Origin: Nitrospira sp. ST-bin5
GTDB lineage: Bacteria > Nitrospirota > Nitrospiria > Nitrospirales > Nitrospiraceae
DNA: 64,000 bases
Direction: 5' to 3'
NCBI GenBank assembly: GCA_002083555.1
Contig: MSXN01000004.1
Span: 124,001 to 188,000, forward strand
Positions 53,946-63,174 of the stretch are shown here, piece after piece; the stretch's first letter is position 1, and each line of letters opens with the position of its first letter. The notes under the pieces are model-generated. The model was not told the origin of the DNA. It searched no databases and saw only the letters and a list, made by a program, of their open reading frames with translations. Position numbers and translations under genes: made by a program.

Positions 53946-54254
53946 TTACGCACTCACCGCATCGGCCACAAACATCTTCACTTTGATTTTCTTCGCCCGT
54001 TCCTTTACCTGAGCCGCATCATACTGAAACTGGAGCCGCATCCATCCCTCCGGCGTGCCGCCAAACGCCTTCGCCAGGCGGATCGCCATGTCCCACGACA
54101 GGGCTGCGCTCTCATTCACCAGATGACTCAGCGCCGATCGCGATACGCCAAGAATTTTCGCCCCTTCCGTCACACTCAACCCATGCGGCTCCAGACAATC
54201 GACCCATACCGACAACCCAGGATGCGGCGGATTCTTCATTTTCAACGCTTTCAT
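53946..54254 (-). CDS. higA: HigA-family antitoxin
   Basis: 102 residues from the ATG at 54254 (AAGGGA six bases upstream); an upstream TTG at 54272 is less likely. Typical HigA: NPPHPGLSVWVDCLEPHGLS, the helix-turn-helix VTEGAKILGVSRSALSHLVN, and LSWDMAIRLAKAFGGTPEGW. Lies 14 bases after higB. It should neutralise the toxin and repress the operon. Confidence 0.93.
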   Translation of the reverse strand: MKALKMKNPPHPGLSVWVDCLEPHGLSVTEGAKILGVSRSALSHLVNESAALSWDMAIRLAKAFGGTPEGWMRLQFQYDAAQVKERAKKIKVKMFVADAVSA

Positions 54255-54268
54255 CGCCTGTCCCTTGT

Positions 54269-54547
54269 TCAATGGTAGTCCTCTAAATTCACGTCCAATC
54301 CATACCCATCTTCATACCGAAACGTAATGCGCCAGTTGGCTCGCACCGTGACCCCCCACTCCCCTTTCCGGTTTCCTTTTAACGGATGCAGCCTGTAGGA
54401 ATGGACGTTCATATCTTCAATCGTCTCCGCCTGATGGAGCCGCGCGAGAATGACTCTGATCCGATCCACCATGTCCGGCGGGAGCTTCCGGGGATCATCT
54501 TCCTCGAAAAACCGTTTCAGCCCTCGATGCTTAAAACTCGCGATCAT
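54269..54547 (-). CDS. higB: HigB-family toxin
   Basis: 92 residues, the usual size for HigB/RelE-like mRNA interferases: MIASFKHRGLKRFFEE, VDRIRVILARLHQAETIED and the end GEWGVTVRANWRITFRYEDG. The conserved C-terminal residues of the family are present (NWRITFR, LEDYH). It precedes higA, the normal higBA order, and appears intact. Confidence 0.92.
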   Translation of the reverse strand: MIASFKHRGLKRFFEEDDPRKLPPDMVDRIRVILARLHQAETIEDMNVHSYRLHPLKGNRKGEWGVTVRANWRITFRYEDGYGLDVNLEDYH

Positions 54548-54643
54548 GCGTTGACTGTAGCGCGCAGCGCTTCACCAGTCAACCGGATTCTCCATACACA
54601 GAATCTCAAATCTTGTCCTGCCGTGAAGCAGTCAAAGCAACGC

Positions 54644-54660
54644 GGCCGGGAGCCATTTCC
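54644..54660 (+). repeat. REP-like motif
   Basis: GGCCGGGAGCCATTTCC, sharing GGGAGCCATT with the motif at 46732-46747. Just beyond it, on the minus strand (about 54682-54735), a short open stretch reads FGRVIVVTAWWVYGK, perhaps the tail of a lost small gene. The rest of 54548-54842 shows nothing further. Confidence 0.4.
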
Positions 54661-54842
54661 TGATTACCCGGCTCCCCGTTCATTTTCCGTACACCCACCA
54701 CGCCGTCACCACAATGACCCGGCCGAAATATCCCTGTTAGCCTCCCGCATATTCCAGAAAATCACCTACTCAATCCTCTCAAGATCCCATCCTGACCAGC
54801 CGACAAGACCATTGTCGTACCACTACTTCATCAGGAGGAATC

Positions 54843-55214
54843 ATGTCGAATATCCTAGAGCAGATCGACAAAGCTATCGGCGCGCATGGAGCGTGGAAAG
54901 TGAAACTGAAGCAGAACATCGACGGGACACTGACCCTCATTCCGGCGGAAGTCAGCGTCGATAACCGGTGTGAGTTCGGGAAATGGCTCTACAGCCTGAC
55001 CGGCGCGCAAACGTCAGATCCGCACTACAAAGAAGTGCTCGCTTTGCATAAGGCCTTTCACAATGCGGCAGGCGATGTCGTGATGAAGGTGATGAAAGGC
55101 GACAAGGCCGGCGCAGAGGCCTCGATCGGTCTGAACGGCGCCTATGCCTCCGCCTCATCCAAACTCACCGCAAAGATGATGGAATGGAAACGTGCCTCCG
55201 CGAAGGCCGCCTGA
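54843..55214 (+). CDS. Stand-alone CZB (chemoreceptor zinc-binding) protein
   Basis: 123 residues, ATG with AGGAGG upstream. It matches the CZB domain: HGAWKVKLKQNID (first histidine), NRCEFGKWLYSL (cysteine), PHYKEVLALHKAFHNAAGDV (two histidines). The H-C-H-H set binds zinc. CZB domains usually sit at the end of chemoreceptors or diguanylate cyclases; here it is a separate protein, perhaps a zinc sensor or regulator in trans. Confidence 0.88.
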   Translation: MSNILEQIDKAIGAHGAWKVKLKQNIDGTLTLIPAEVSVDNRCEFGKWLYSLTGAQTSDPHYKEVLALHKAFHNAAGDVVMKVMKGDKAGAEASIGLNGAYASASSKLTAKMMEWKRASAKAA

Positions 55215-55222
55215 TTTCTCGC

Positions 55223-55260
55223 TCTGGAGAAATTCCCTTACTCTAGGGAATTTCTCCAGA
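55223..55260 (+). terminator. Long perfect hairpin after the CZB gene
   Basis: TCTGGAGAAATTCCCT (55223-55238) pairs with AGGGAATTTCTCCAGA (55245-55260), a perfect 16-bp stem with a 6-base loop, nine bases after the stop. It probably ends the CZB transcript and insulates the efflux operon. No T-run follows. Confidence 0.6.
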
Positions 55261-55400
55261 ACTACTCCTCGTTCAAGCATAGATCATGGTTCGCTAATCA
55301 AATGAGCTTATCTGTATAACTGCCTGCTTTCACAGACATTTCACACCTTCATCACATCTCGATTTCATCCGGCACAGTCCCTGCGATACCGCTCCTTATA

Positions 55401-55832
55401 ATGATGTCGCATTCCTCCATTCTCCTGATCGACGACAGCCCCGGCGAGCGGGAACTGTTTCGTTTGGCGCTGGTCCAGACCGGTCTCGATGTCACGCTCT
55501 CTGCCGAGCCGGATGCCGAGGCCGCGTTTCATTTTATGAACAACCATTCGGACCTGCCCTCGTTGATACTTCTCGACTGGAACCTCGGGAAGCAGAGAGG
55601 CGATGAGTTTCTAAAACGGCTGCGGGCGGACACCCGGCTAGCCGGTATCCCTGTCGTCGTCTTCACCACCTCCGACGATGCCTCCGACCTCTCACTCGCC
55701 TATGCCAACGGGGCCAACGGCTACGTCGTGAAGCCCGGCACATTTGCCGAACTCATTCAATGTACGACCGATATCTGCCGATACTGGCTAGAACGGAATC
55801 GCGTGCCTCATATGGTGGGAACCCCATGCTGA
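55401..55832 (+). CDS. Single-domain response regulator (CheY/Rcp1-like)
   Basis: 143 residues; the ATG at 55401 is followed by a second at 55404. Receiver only: LLIDDSPGERELF, phospho-acceptor D59 in LILLDWNLGKQRGDEF, VVVFTTSDDASD and GYVVKPGTFAEL. This is the Rcp1-like group. No output domain, so it acts by protein contact. Its 3' end overlaps the RND gene by 7 bases, so the two are co-translated. Confidence 0.92.
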   Translation: MMSHSSILLIDDSPGERELFRLALVQTGLDVTLSAEPDAEAAFHFMNNHSDLPSLILLDWNLGKQRGDEFLKRLRADTRLAGIPVVVFTTSDDASDLSLAYANGANGYVVKPGTFAELIQCTTDICRYWLERNRVPHMVGTPC

Positions 55833-58800
55833 CCCGCGCTGCGCTCAAAAATCCCTACGCCGTCTTCGCCGTCTGCATGATCGCCCTGATCCTCGGCGCC
55901 GTGTCCTACAAAAAGATGCGCGTGGACATCTTCCCGGAAATCAAAATTCCGACGATCCTCGTCACCACCTTCTACCGCGGCTTGAGCCCCGGCGAGATGG
56001 AAGGCGCCATCACCCTCCGCATGGAACAGCGCTTTGTCGAAGCGAGCTACGTCGAGCACATCGAGTCGCAGTCGCTCGCGGGGATGAGCTACATCAAGGT
56101 CTTCTTCCAGCCGGAATACAGCATCGACTCGGCGCAATCGGAGCTGACCAGCCTGGCCTATAGCATCATCCGGCTGCTCCCGCCCGGCGTCTATCCGCCC
56201 TCGGTCTATAAGTTCGGCGTGTCGAGCCTGCCGGTCGGGTTGCTCTCCGTAAGCAGCGACACGCTCGGCCCGAAGGAAATCCGTGACCTGGCCTACTTCA
56301 CCGTGCGCCAGCAGATCGCCAACATCCCCGGTATTTCCTTCGGCCCTCCGCTGGGCGGCAAAGTCCGGCAGATCACCGTGTTCATGGATCAGCAACGCAT
56401 GCTGGCGCGCGGCGTCTCGCCCTCCGACGTGGTGAAGGCGATCAACTCCCAGAGCGCGATCATTCCGGCCGGCAACGTCAAGCTTGGGGATCTGGACTAT
56501 TACGTCTATTCCAACAGCCTCATCGACGTGGTGGACCAGATCAACGACATCCCCATCAAGGTGGTGAACGGCACGCCGATTCTTGTCCGCGATATCGGCA
56601 CGGCGTCGGATAGCTCGGCGATTCAAACCTCGATTGTGCGCGTGAACGGGCGAGAAGCCACCTATCTCCCGATCACCAGGCAGGAAGGCGCCAACACACT
56701 GGAAGTGACCGACGGCATTCGCGCCAAACTGTCGAAGATGACCGAGATCCCCGCCGGTGCGACGGTCAAGTTCATCTACGATCAATCTCTCTATATCCGG
56801 CAGGCCATTGCGAACTTACAAAAAGAGGGCTTGCTCGGCGCCGGCCTGGCCGGGCTGATGATCTTCCTGTTCCTGCGCAGCATCAAAGCGGCGCTCGTGG
56901 TGGGCCTGGCCATTCCCCTTTCGCTCACCGCCGCCTTGGTCGCCCTCTATCTGAGCGGCCAATCGGTGAACATCATGACCCTGGGCGGATTGGCCCTGGT
57001 CATCGGGACGCTGCTCGACAACAACATCGTCGTGCAGGAAAACCTCCATCGCCATTTGCTCATGGGCAAGAGCGGCCGCGCAGCCGCCGAAGACAGCGCG
57101 ATCGAACTGACGCTGCCCATCCTCGTCGCCACGATTTGTATTCTGATCGTCTATCTGCCGATCGTGTTCTTCTCCGGCATCATCAAGTATCTCTTCGTAC
57201 CGCTGGCCATGACCGTGGCCTTTGCCATGCTGGCCGACTATGCCGTCTCCATGACCGTAACGCCGGTGGTGCTGGCGCGGCTCTATCAGCATGGGCATGG
57301 CACCGGTTCGCAGGAGGAAGAGGACGCCAAAGACTGGTTCCGCTTCGTGCTCGCGCTCTATGAACCGGTCCTCCGCGCCGGCGTCCGCTTCAAAACCTTC
57401 GTGATGATTCTGGCGCTGCTCGCATTGGTCGGCACCGGCGCATTGCTCCTGCCCAGACTCCATACCGAATTCTTCCCCAGGGTCGATGCGGGCAATTTCA
57501 CGATGACGGTCAGTGCGCCGGAAGGTTCCCGCATCGAGAAGACCACGGCGATTGTCGCCGATCTTGAAAAAATCATACAGGACACCATCCCCAAGCAGGA
57601 TCTGGAAGAAGTGGTCTCGAATACGGGGCTCTACTTCGGCGATGCAGCCCGCTTTGCCCCCAACACCGGCAACCATACCGCCTTTATCCTGGTGAATCTG
57701 GTGACCGGGCATGAAGGCCGTACCGACGACTACATCGCCACCCTGCGCACGAAAGTCCGCCAGGCGCTCCCCGGCGTGGAAGTGAGCTTTTCGACCGGCG
57801 GCATCATCAGCGACGTGCTGAACTTCGGCCTGCGCGCGCCGATCGACATTCAAGTGAAAGGCCCCCGGCTGGATCTCATTCGCCCGGTCGCCGAGCAGAT
57901 CCGCGACAAGGTCGCGCAGGTGGCCAATACGAGCGACGTGCGCATCAAGCAGGGCAAGAGCTATCCGGAACTGCATGTGAACGTGGACCGGACGAAAGCC
58001 GCTTACTACGGCATCACGCAGGACCGCGTGATCGTGGACGTCATCACCGGCATCAGCTCGAACATCGCCCTGAGCCCCAATTACTGGCTCGACCCCAAAA
58101 CCGCCAACGGCTATTACCTGCTCGCGCAATATCCCGAACAGTCGCTCACGAAAACGGAAGACCTGCTGAACATCCCGGTGATCGGCGCGCGGACCCCGCT
58201 GAATCCCACCTCGTCGCTCACGGCGGCCGGCAGCGGCGGATCGATTGTCGCGCTGCAAAATACACCGTTCGCCGGGCGCAACCTGGATCTCTCGAACGGC
58301 TTCTACGCCGCGGACGACCGGCGCGGCCCGCCGGTGCTGTTGCGCGATGTCGCCTCGCTGGAGATGAAGACCGGGCCGGACAGCGTGGACCATTACGATC
58401 TCTCCCGCTTGATCAACGTGCTCGTCACGCCGGTGGGTAACGATCTGGGCCACGTCGCGGCGGATATCGAGCAGGTGCTCGGCACGATTCAACTGCCGAA
58501 GGATGTGACGCTCGCCATCAAGGGCGAGGTCGCCAACATGCGCGGCGCCTTCAGCAACTTTGCGCTGGCCCTGCCGCTGGCTGTGCTGCTGATCTATCTG
58601 GTGATGGTCGGGCTGTTCCGCTCGATGATCGATCCGCTGATTATTCTGATCGCCGTGCCGCTCGGCTGGATCGGGACCGTCTTGATGCTGCATCTCACCG
58701 ATACGTCCGTGAACGTGGAGTCGATGATCGGTACCCTCATGATGATGGGTATCGTCGTCTCCAACAGCATTCTCCTGGTCGATTTTGCCAACCGCATGGT

Positions 58801-59089
58801 GGAAGCCGGCGCCTCCGCCGAACAGGCGGTGCTGGAAGCGGGGAAGCGGCGCATCCGGCCGATTCTCATGACGGCGCTCGCGACGATTCTCGGCCTGCTG
58901 CCGCTCGCCCTCGGCTTCGGCGAGGGGAACGAAACAATGGTGCCGCTGGCCCGCGCGGTCGTCGGCGGACTCGCCGTCTCCACCGTGATGACGCTCTTGG
59001 TCGTGCCGGTGTTGCACGCGCTGGTGCTGGGGCGGCGTGTCCCCGCCGGCGCCGCTCCTGAACCGGCTGCGATGGAAGAGGAACGCTGA
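55826..59089 (+). CDS. RND efflux transporter, inner-membrane pump
   Basis: 1087 residues from the ATG at 55826, overlapping the regulator gene. It has the twelve-helix RND plan with two large periplasmic loops: FPEIKIPTILVTTFYRGLSP at the start, LLDNNIVVQENLHRHL in TM4 and GIVVSNSILLVDFANRM in TM10. The TM4 acids are Asp-Asn, not Asp-Asp as in AcrB, as in SwrC-type pumps. It uses the proton gradient to export hydrophobic or metal substrates. It heads a pump-adaptor-channel operon. Confidence 0.95.
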   Translation: MLTRAALKNPYAVFAVCMIALILGAVSYKKMRVDIFPEIKIPTILVTTFYRGLSPGEMEGAITLRMEQRFVEASYVEHIESQSLAGMSYIKVFFQPEYSIDSAQSELTSLAYSIIRLLPPGVYPPSVYKFGVSSLPVGLLSVSSDTLGPKEIRDLAYFTVRQQIANIPGISFGPPLGGKVRQITVFMDQQRMLARGVSPSDVVKAINSQSAIIPAGNVKLGDLDYYVYSNSLIDVVDQINDIPIKVVNGTPILVRDIGTASDSSAIQTSIVRVNGREATYLPITRQEGANTLEVTDGIRAKLSKMTEIPAGATVKFIYDQSLYIRQAIANLQKEGLLGAGLAGLMIFLFLRSIKAALVVGLAIPLSLTAALVALYLSGQSVNIMTLGGLALVIGTLLDNNIVVQENLHRHLLMGKSGRAAAEDSAIELTLPILVATICILIVYLPIVFFSGIIKYLFVPLAMTVAFAMLADYAVSMTVTPVVLARLYQHGHGTGSQEEEDAKDWFRFVLALYEPVLRAGVRFKTFVMILALLALVGTGALLLPRLHTEFFPRVDAGNFTMTVSAPEGSRIEKTTAIVADLEKIIQDTIPKQDLEEVVSNTGLYFGDAARFAPNTGNHTAFILVNLVTGHEGRTDDYIATLRTKVRQALPGVEVSFSTGGIISDVLNFGLRAPIDIQVKGPRLDLIRPVAEQIRDKVAQVANTSDVRIKQGKSYPELHVNVDRTKAAYYGITQDRVIVDVITGISSNIALSPNYWLDPKTANGYYLLAQYPEQSLTKTEDLLNIPVIGARTPLNPTSSLTAAGSGGSIVALQNTPFAGRNLDLSNGFYAADDRRGPPVLLRDVASLEMKTGPDSVDHYDLSRLINVLVTPVGNDLGHVAADIEQVLGTIQLPKDVTLAIKGEVANMRGAFSNFALALPLAVLLIYLVMVGLFRSMIDPLIILIAVPLGWIGTVLMLHLTDTSVNVESMIGTLMMMGIVVSNSILLVDFANRMVEAGASAEQAVLEAGKRRIRPILMTALATILGLLPLALGFGEGNETMVPLARAVVGGLAVSTVMTLLVVPVLHALVLGRRVPAGAAPEPAAMEEER

Positions 59090-59091
59090 GG

Positions 59092-60303
59092 ATGATGTTG
59101 AACCAGTCTGTCTGCTCCATGGCCGCCTTGTTGCTGATCCTTGCCGGTTGTCAGCGGGACGAACCGCCGCATAAAACCGACGGCGGCGCGGCTCCCACCG
59201 GAAGCGCCGAGAACGGCGCCCCAGTCGTGACGGACAACCAGCCGGTGGACGTGCAGGTGACGAAACCGGTCAGGCAGCCGCTGGTCTACACCATCACCCT
59301 GCCCGCCAATATCAGCCCGCGCTACCAAACGACCCTCTACGCCAAAGTCTCGGGCTATCTGAAGTGGATCGGCCCGGACAAGGGCGATCAGGTGAAAAAG
59401 AACCAGGTCGTTGCGATCATCGACGCACCGGAAGTCGAAGAGCAGTATCAACAGGCGGTCGCCGACTACAAGATCAAGAAGATCACGTTCGAACGATTGG
59501 ACAAGGTCCTCCGCGAATCGCCGGACGTCATCGCGAAGCAGGATGTCGATGTGGCCGAAGCGACCTACGAGGGCGCGAAGAATCTCATGCAGCAGCGCGC
59601 CGCCATGCGCGAATACACGAAGGTGCGTGCGCCCTATGACGGGATCGTCACCGCCCGCTTTGCCGATCCCGGCGCCTTGATCCAGCTCGCCACCTCCTCC
59701 GCAACCAATGCCATTCCCCTGTTCACCGTCATGGACCTGGATACGGTGCGGGTCTACGCCAACGTGCCGCAAGACGAATCCTCCTGGATCACGCCAGGCA
59801 AGACCAAGGCCAGAGTGCTCTTGAAGGAACTGCCGGATCGCTCCTTCGCCGGCACGATCACCCGCTCCACACTCGCGCTCGACCCTTCCACCAGGAGTTT
59901 GCTGGTGGAACTCGACCTGCCCAATCCCGACCATGCGCTCCGCCCCGGCACCTACGCGGAACTGGCCCTGGACCTGCGCGAGATTCCCGACGCGCTGGTG
60001 CTGCCGCCGCAAGCGGTGATCAGCGGGCCGAAAGGCAAATCCGCCTTTATCATCGCACAAGGCAAGGCCAAGTCTGTGCCCGTGCAGACCGGCATCACGA
60101 ACGGGACGTGGATCGAGATCACCAACGGACTCGATGGCTCTGAAGACGTCGTGGTGGTGGGAAAGCGACGACTCCTGGAGGGCAGCCCGGTGCAGACCTC
60201 GCCGTTCAAATTGCCCGAGGCCAAACGGTCCCAACAGAAATTCGAGCGGCGCTCAGCAGGCCAGCCGTCATCACCCGCGACACATGAAGGAGCCAAGCCA
60301 TGA
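59092..60303 (+). CDS. RND periplasmic adaptor (membrane-fusion protein), lipoprotein
   Basis: 403 residues. Lipobox LAGC at about 17-20. Barrel-sandwich, hairpin and beta-barrel parts are visible: LYAKVSGYLKWIGPDKGDQV, VAIIDAPEVEEQYQQAV, YTKVRAPYDGIVTARFADPG, LDLREIPDALVLPPQAVISG. It links the pump and the outer-membrane channel. Begins 2 bases after the pump stop and overlaps the next gene by 4 bases. Confidence 0.95.
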   Translation: MMLNQSVCSMAALLLILAGCQRDEPPHKTDGGAAPTGSAENGAPVVTDNQPVDVQVTKPVRQPLVYTITLPANISPRYQTTLYAKVSGYLKWIGPDKGDQVKKNQVVAIIDAPEVEEQYQQAVADYKIKKITFERLDKVLRESPDVIAKQDVDVAEATYEGAKNLMQQRAAMREYTKVRAPYDGIVTARFADPGALIQLATSSATNAIPLFTVMDLDTVRVYANVPQDESSWITPGKTKARVLLKELPDRSFAGTITRSTLALDPSTRSLLVELDLPNPDHALRPGTYAELALDLREIPDALVLPPQAVISGPKGKSAFIIAQGKAKSVPVQTGITNGTWIEITNGLDGSEDVVVVGKRRLLEGSPVQTSPFKLPEAKRSQQKFERRSAGQPSSPATHEGAKP

Positions 60304-61658
60304 TGACCACTCGATCGACCACGCTCGTCTTCACCATGATGCTGGCGATCCCCTCGCTGGCCATGGCTCAGCCGGCCGAGTCCAACGGCGCGGCCGACAA
60401 AGGCCGCTTTCTCGGCATCCAACAGGCGATTGAGACCGGCCTGCAAAACCATCCGATCGTGCGGGAAGCCAACGCCGGCCTCGCCGCTTCCAGCGCCAGG
60501 ACCGATCAAACCAAGTCGCTCTACTACCCGCAAGTGTTTGCCAATGCCGATGGATCGGCAGGATCGGGGCGCATCAATCCCCGCTTCCTGATCGGCGGCG
60601 GTTTACTTCAGCCCAACTTGAGCAACTATACGGCCGGCGTGCTCGCCAGCCAGCGAATCTACGATTTCGGCTTCACCAAGAACCTGGTGGAATCGTCCCA
60701 ATACGGCGAACGGGCGCAGGAGCAGGACGTCAACGCCCGGCGCGCCCTCGTCATCGTCTCTATTCAACGCAGCTACCTGAACAGTTTGAAACGGCTGCGG
60801 CTGGTGCACATCGCGGAAGAAACGGTGCGGGAGCGCGGCGTCATCACAAGCCAGATCGAGACGCTCTATCGGCAGCAGCTCAAGTCCAAACTGGATCTGG
60901 ATCTGGTGAAAGTGGAGCTGGTGAATGCGGAGTCGCTGCTTGTCCGGAGCCGGAATGATTTGAAATCCAGCTTCGCCGACCTCAACCGCACGATGGGCAT
61001 CGCCGGATCGGAAGACTACACGCTGGAAGACGTCACCACCGACGTGAAAATTCCTCGCGCACTGGGTGAGTTGATTTCCGACAGTCTGGGCCATCCGGAG
61101 TTGAAGCGGGCCAAGGAACAGACCGCGGCGGCTGAAGCGAAGAAACGGGCGATGAAAAGCCAATATCTGCCGACGGTCTCCGCCATCGCAAGCGGCGGCT
61201 ATTACGATACCTTCGACCCCAACCGGAATGTTTCCACCGGCGGCTGGTGGGCGGCGGGCGGGATGGTCTCCATGCCGCTCTTTACCGGCGGGCTCATCGA
61301 AAACCAGGTGAAAGAAGCGGCCGCCCAGCAGGCGGCGGCCCAGGCCCAGAGCAGCAATATCGAACAGGCGCTCACACAACAGGTCACGAACGCCTATCTC
61401 GACACCGTGACGTTTGCGCAGCAAATCAAGCTGGCAGAGGAACTGGTGAAGACCGCGCAGGAGGCGCTAAGCCTGGCCAAGCAGCGCTACAAGCTCGGGC
61501 TCGGCACGATCGTGGAAGTCACGCAGTCTGAAGTGGGATTGACCACGGCGCAAACGAAGCTGGCCGAGGCGCAGTACGATTACAAGATCGCTGAAGTGAC
61601 GCTCGCCTACGCCGCCGGCGGGAGTGCGCAATTGCAAATCGATCCGACTATCCGGTGA
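60300..61658 (+). CDS. TolC-family outer-membrane efflux protein
   Basis: 452 residues, ATG with AAGGAG seven bases upstream, overlapping the adaptor stop. Signal peptide 1-22 (AMA/QP). Two TolC repeats of long helices and strands are seen: IQQAIETGLQNHPIVREANA, SLYYPQVFANADGSAGSG in the first half and KSQYLPTVSAIASGGYYDTF, FTGGLIENQVKEAAAQQAAA in the second. It forms the outer-membrane exit duct for the pump. A 121-bp hairpin repeat begins just after its stop. Confidence 0.95.
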   Translation: MMTTRSTTLVFTMMLAIPSLAMAQPAESNGAADKGRFLGIQQAIETGLQNHPIVREANAGLAASSARTDQTKSLYYPQVFANADGSAGSGRINPRFLIGGGLLQPNLSNYTAGVLASQRIYDFGFTKNLVESSQYGERAQEQDVNARRALVIVSIQRSYLNSLKRLRLVHIAEETVRERGVITSQIETLYRQQLKSKLDLDLVKVELVNAESLLVRSRNDLKSSFADLNRTMGIAGSEDYTLEDVTTDVKIPRALGELISDSLGHPELKRAKEQTAAAEAKKRAMKSQYLPTVSAIASGGYYDTFDPNRNVSTGGWWAAGGMVSMPLFTGGLIENQVKEAAAQQAAAQAQSSNIEQALTQQVTNAYLDTVTFAQQIKLAEELVKTAQEALSLAKQRYKLGLGTIVEVTQSEVGLTTAQTKLAEAQYDYKIAEVTLAYAAGGSAQLQIDPTIR

Positions 61659-61659
61659 C

Positions 61660-61780
61660 AGGATGGTGAAAAGGCCCGTCAGCTTCGTTCTCGCATCGCT
61701 CAGAGGCTGCGACGTACCGAGGCGTACGTCGCACCTCTTCGCTTGCTGCGGCCTTGCAGGCGGGACCTTTTGACCATCCT
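61660..61780. repeat. 121-bp hairpin repeat element, copy 1
   Basis: The ends are complementary (AGGATGGT and ACCATCCT). Inside is a strong hairpin: AGAGG, TGCGACGTAC (61708-61717), loop CGAGGC, GTACGTCGCA (61724-61733), CCTCT. The reverse complement is closely similar to 63175-63296. It may end the efflux operon transcript as well as being a repeat. Confidence 0.8.
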
Positions 61781-61826
61781 GGGGATGCGCTCAATACCCA
61801 ACGATTCGCTTTGACCAATAGTACGA

Positions 61827-62555
61827 TCAGTTCTCCGGCTGGCTGCCGGAGGTCGTGGAAGAGACCGCCGGAGGTGGCGGCAGTTTGCTGAGATCGATGA
61901 CCACTTCGTCCGCCCCGTTGGCCAGCACCCCGTCGATCCAGCTGCTCTGCGTGCGCCGCATCGCTTCGTGCGGCTGGAAGAATAAATCGAACCCCTTCGC
62001 TGCCGTCGGCCGCATCGGATAGCGCCGGTCGTAGATCATCCCATAAGTGGGAATCCCGTAGACGATCTGCCAGTTCCCTAGAATCAGATGCAGCTCCGTC
62101 CCCTTCACGTACAGGCCGCCCGACGTCACAATACGCTTGGTCGAGGCCTGCGGCTCGCTCAGATAAAAGGTCACCCGCTCATTGGGCTTGGCCTGCGCCA
62201 ACGCCTCCGCCAGTTGCACTGACAGAAGCGCAATCTCCTGATCCTGAAACGCCGCCTGGAACGGCGCGTCTCCCGCAATCCACTTCTGCAGCCAGATTCG
62301 GTGCTCTTGAATGACCAGCCCCTGCAACAGAGGCCGCAGCACTTCCGGCCCCAGCGCCGCCGGATGACTGTTGTGGCTCGGCGGCCACTCCACGAGGTAA
62401 CCGCGATCCTCTTCCAGCCGCACATAGTTCACGGGATCTTCATAAATCGTCCGTGACGGCACCTGCGGAATGGCGCACGCAGCCAGGAGCGCGCACAAGA
62501 GTGCGCCTCGTGAAACGTGAAGCGTGAAGCGCAAGATGGACACGGGCCTCGTCAT
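61827..62555 (-). CDS. Lipoprotein of unknown function
   Basis: 242 residues. Lipobox LAAC near residue 27. The mature part reads VNYVRLEEDRGYLVEWPPS, LGPEVLRPLLQGLVIQEHRI, LSVQLAEALAQAKPNERVTF, GLYVKGTELHLILGNWQIVY and a late TKR...SWIDGVL-type segment, giving a mixed alpha/beta protein. Family not recognised. It lies between the two hairpin repeats, 42 bases downstream of the cyclophilin gene on the same strand. Confidence 0.8.
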   Translation of the reverse strand: MTRPVSILRFTLHVSRGALLCALLAACAIPQVPSRTIYEDPVNYVRLEEDRGYLVEWPPSHNSHPAALGPEVLRPLLQGLVIQEHRIWLQKWIAGDAPFQAAFQDQEIALLSVQLAEALAQAKPNERVTFYLSEPQASTKRIVTSGGLYVKGTELHLILGNWQIVYGIPTYGMIYDRRYPMRPTAAKGFDLFFQPHEAMRRTQSSWIDGVLANGADEVVIDLSKLPPPPAVSSTTSGSQPEN

Positions 62556-62596
62556 TGAGATCTGCTCCCCCTACGTTTCACGAACGAGGCTTCACG

Positions 62597-63106
62597 TTAG
62601 TCGGTCACCGTGACCGTCATCTCGACGCGTTCGAGGGGATTGTCGTTTCCGTCGCGTTTCATGCTGACGACTTTATCCGCCACGTCCATGCCGGTCACGA
62701 CTTCGGCAAATACCGTGTACTGCCAGTCCAGGAAATTGGCGTCCGCCACGCAGATGAAGAATTGCGAGCCGGCGCTGTCCGGATCGTTCGAGCGGGCCAT
62801 CGAGACGATGCCGCGCTTATGCGGCTTGCTGTTGAACTCCGCCTTTACTTTATGGCCGGGGCCGCCCATGCCGTGCATCGACCGGTCGGGATTCTTGCTG
62901 TTGGGATCGCCGCCCTGAATCATGAAGCCCGGAATGACGCGATGGAAGGTGGTGCCGTTATAGAAGCCCTTCTTCGCGAGATCCGTAAAGTTCTTCACAT
63001 GGCCCGGCGCCACGTCGGGGAAAAACTTCAACACGATCTCGCCCAACGCCTGCCCCTTGCTCGCCACGCTGATCGTCGCCTTCGTCGTACTACCTGCGTC
63101 TGCCAT
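62597..63106 (-). CDS. Peptidyl-prolyl cis-trans isomerase (cyclophilin)
   Basis: 169 residues, ATG with AAGGA upstream, no signal peptide so cytoplasmic. Cyclophilin motifs are complete: VKNFTDLAKKGFYNGTTFHR, VIPGFMIQGGDP, SMARSNDPDSAGSQFFI and FAEVVTGMDVADKV. The active-site Arg, Phe and Gln residues are present. It accelerates proline isomerisation during protein folding. The lipoprotein gene follows 42 bases later. Confidence 0.96.
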   Translation of the reverse strand: MADAGSTTKATISVASKGQALGEIVLKFFPDVAPGHVKNFTDLAKKGFYNGTTFHRVIPGFMIQGGDPNSKNPDRSMHGMGGPGHKVKAEFNSKPHKRGIVSMARSNDPDSAGSQFFICVADANFLDWQYTVFAEVVTGMDVADKVVSMKRDGNDNPLERVEMTVTVTD

Positions 63107-63174
63107 ATCCTGATCCTTTCCGTTAACAAGTTAGTGAGAAACTACCGAAGCTCTCCGACGTCATGAATTCTCTG

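Noticed and set aside
57001..57060. Loss of one TM4 aspartate in the RND pump as a sign of inactivity
   Set aside because: The Asp-Asn form is normal in SwrC-like RND pumps, so it is a family trait rather than damage.
56816..59017. Very long minus-strand frame opposite the RND pump
   Set aside because: Its translation is histidine/aspartate/arginine-rich shadow sequence of the pump gene; the plus-strand gene has all RND motifs.
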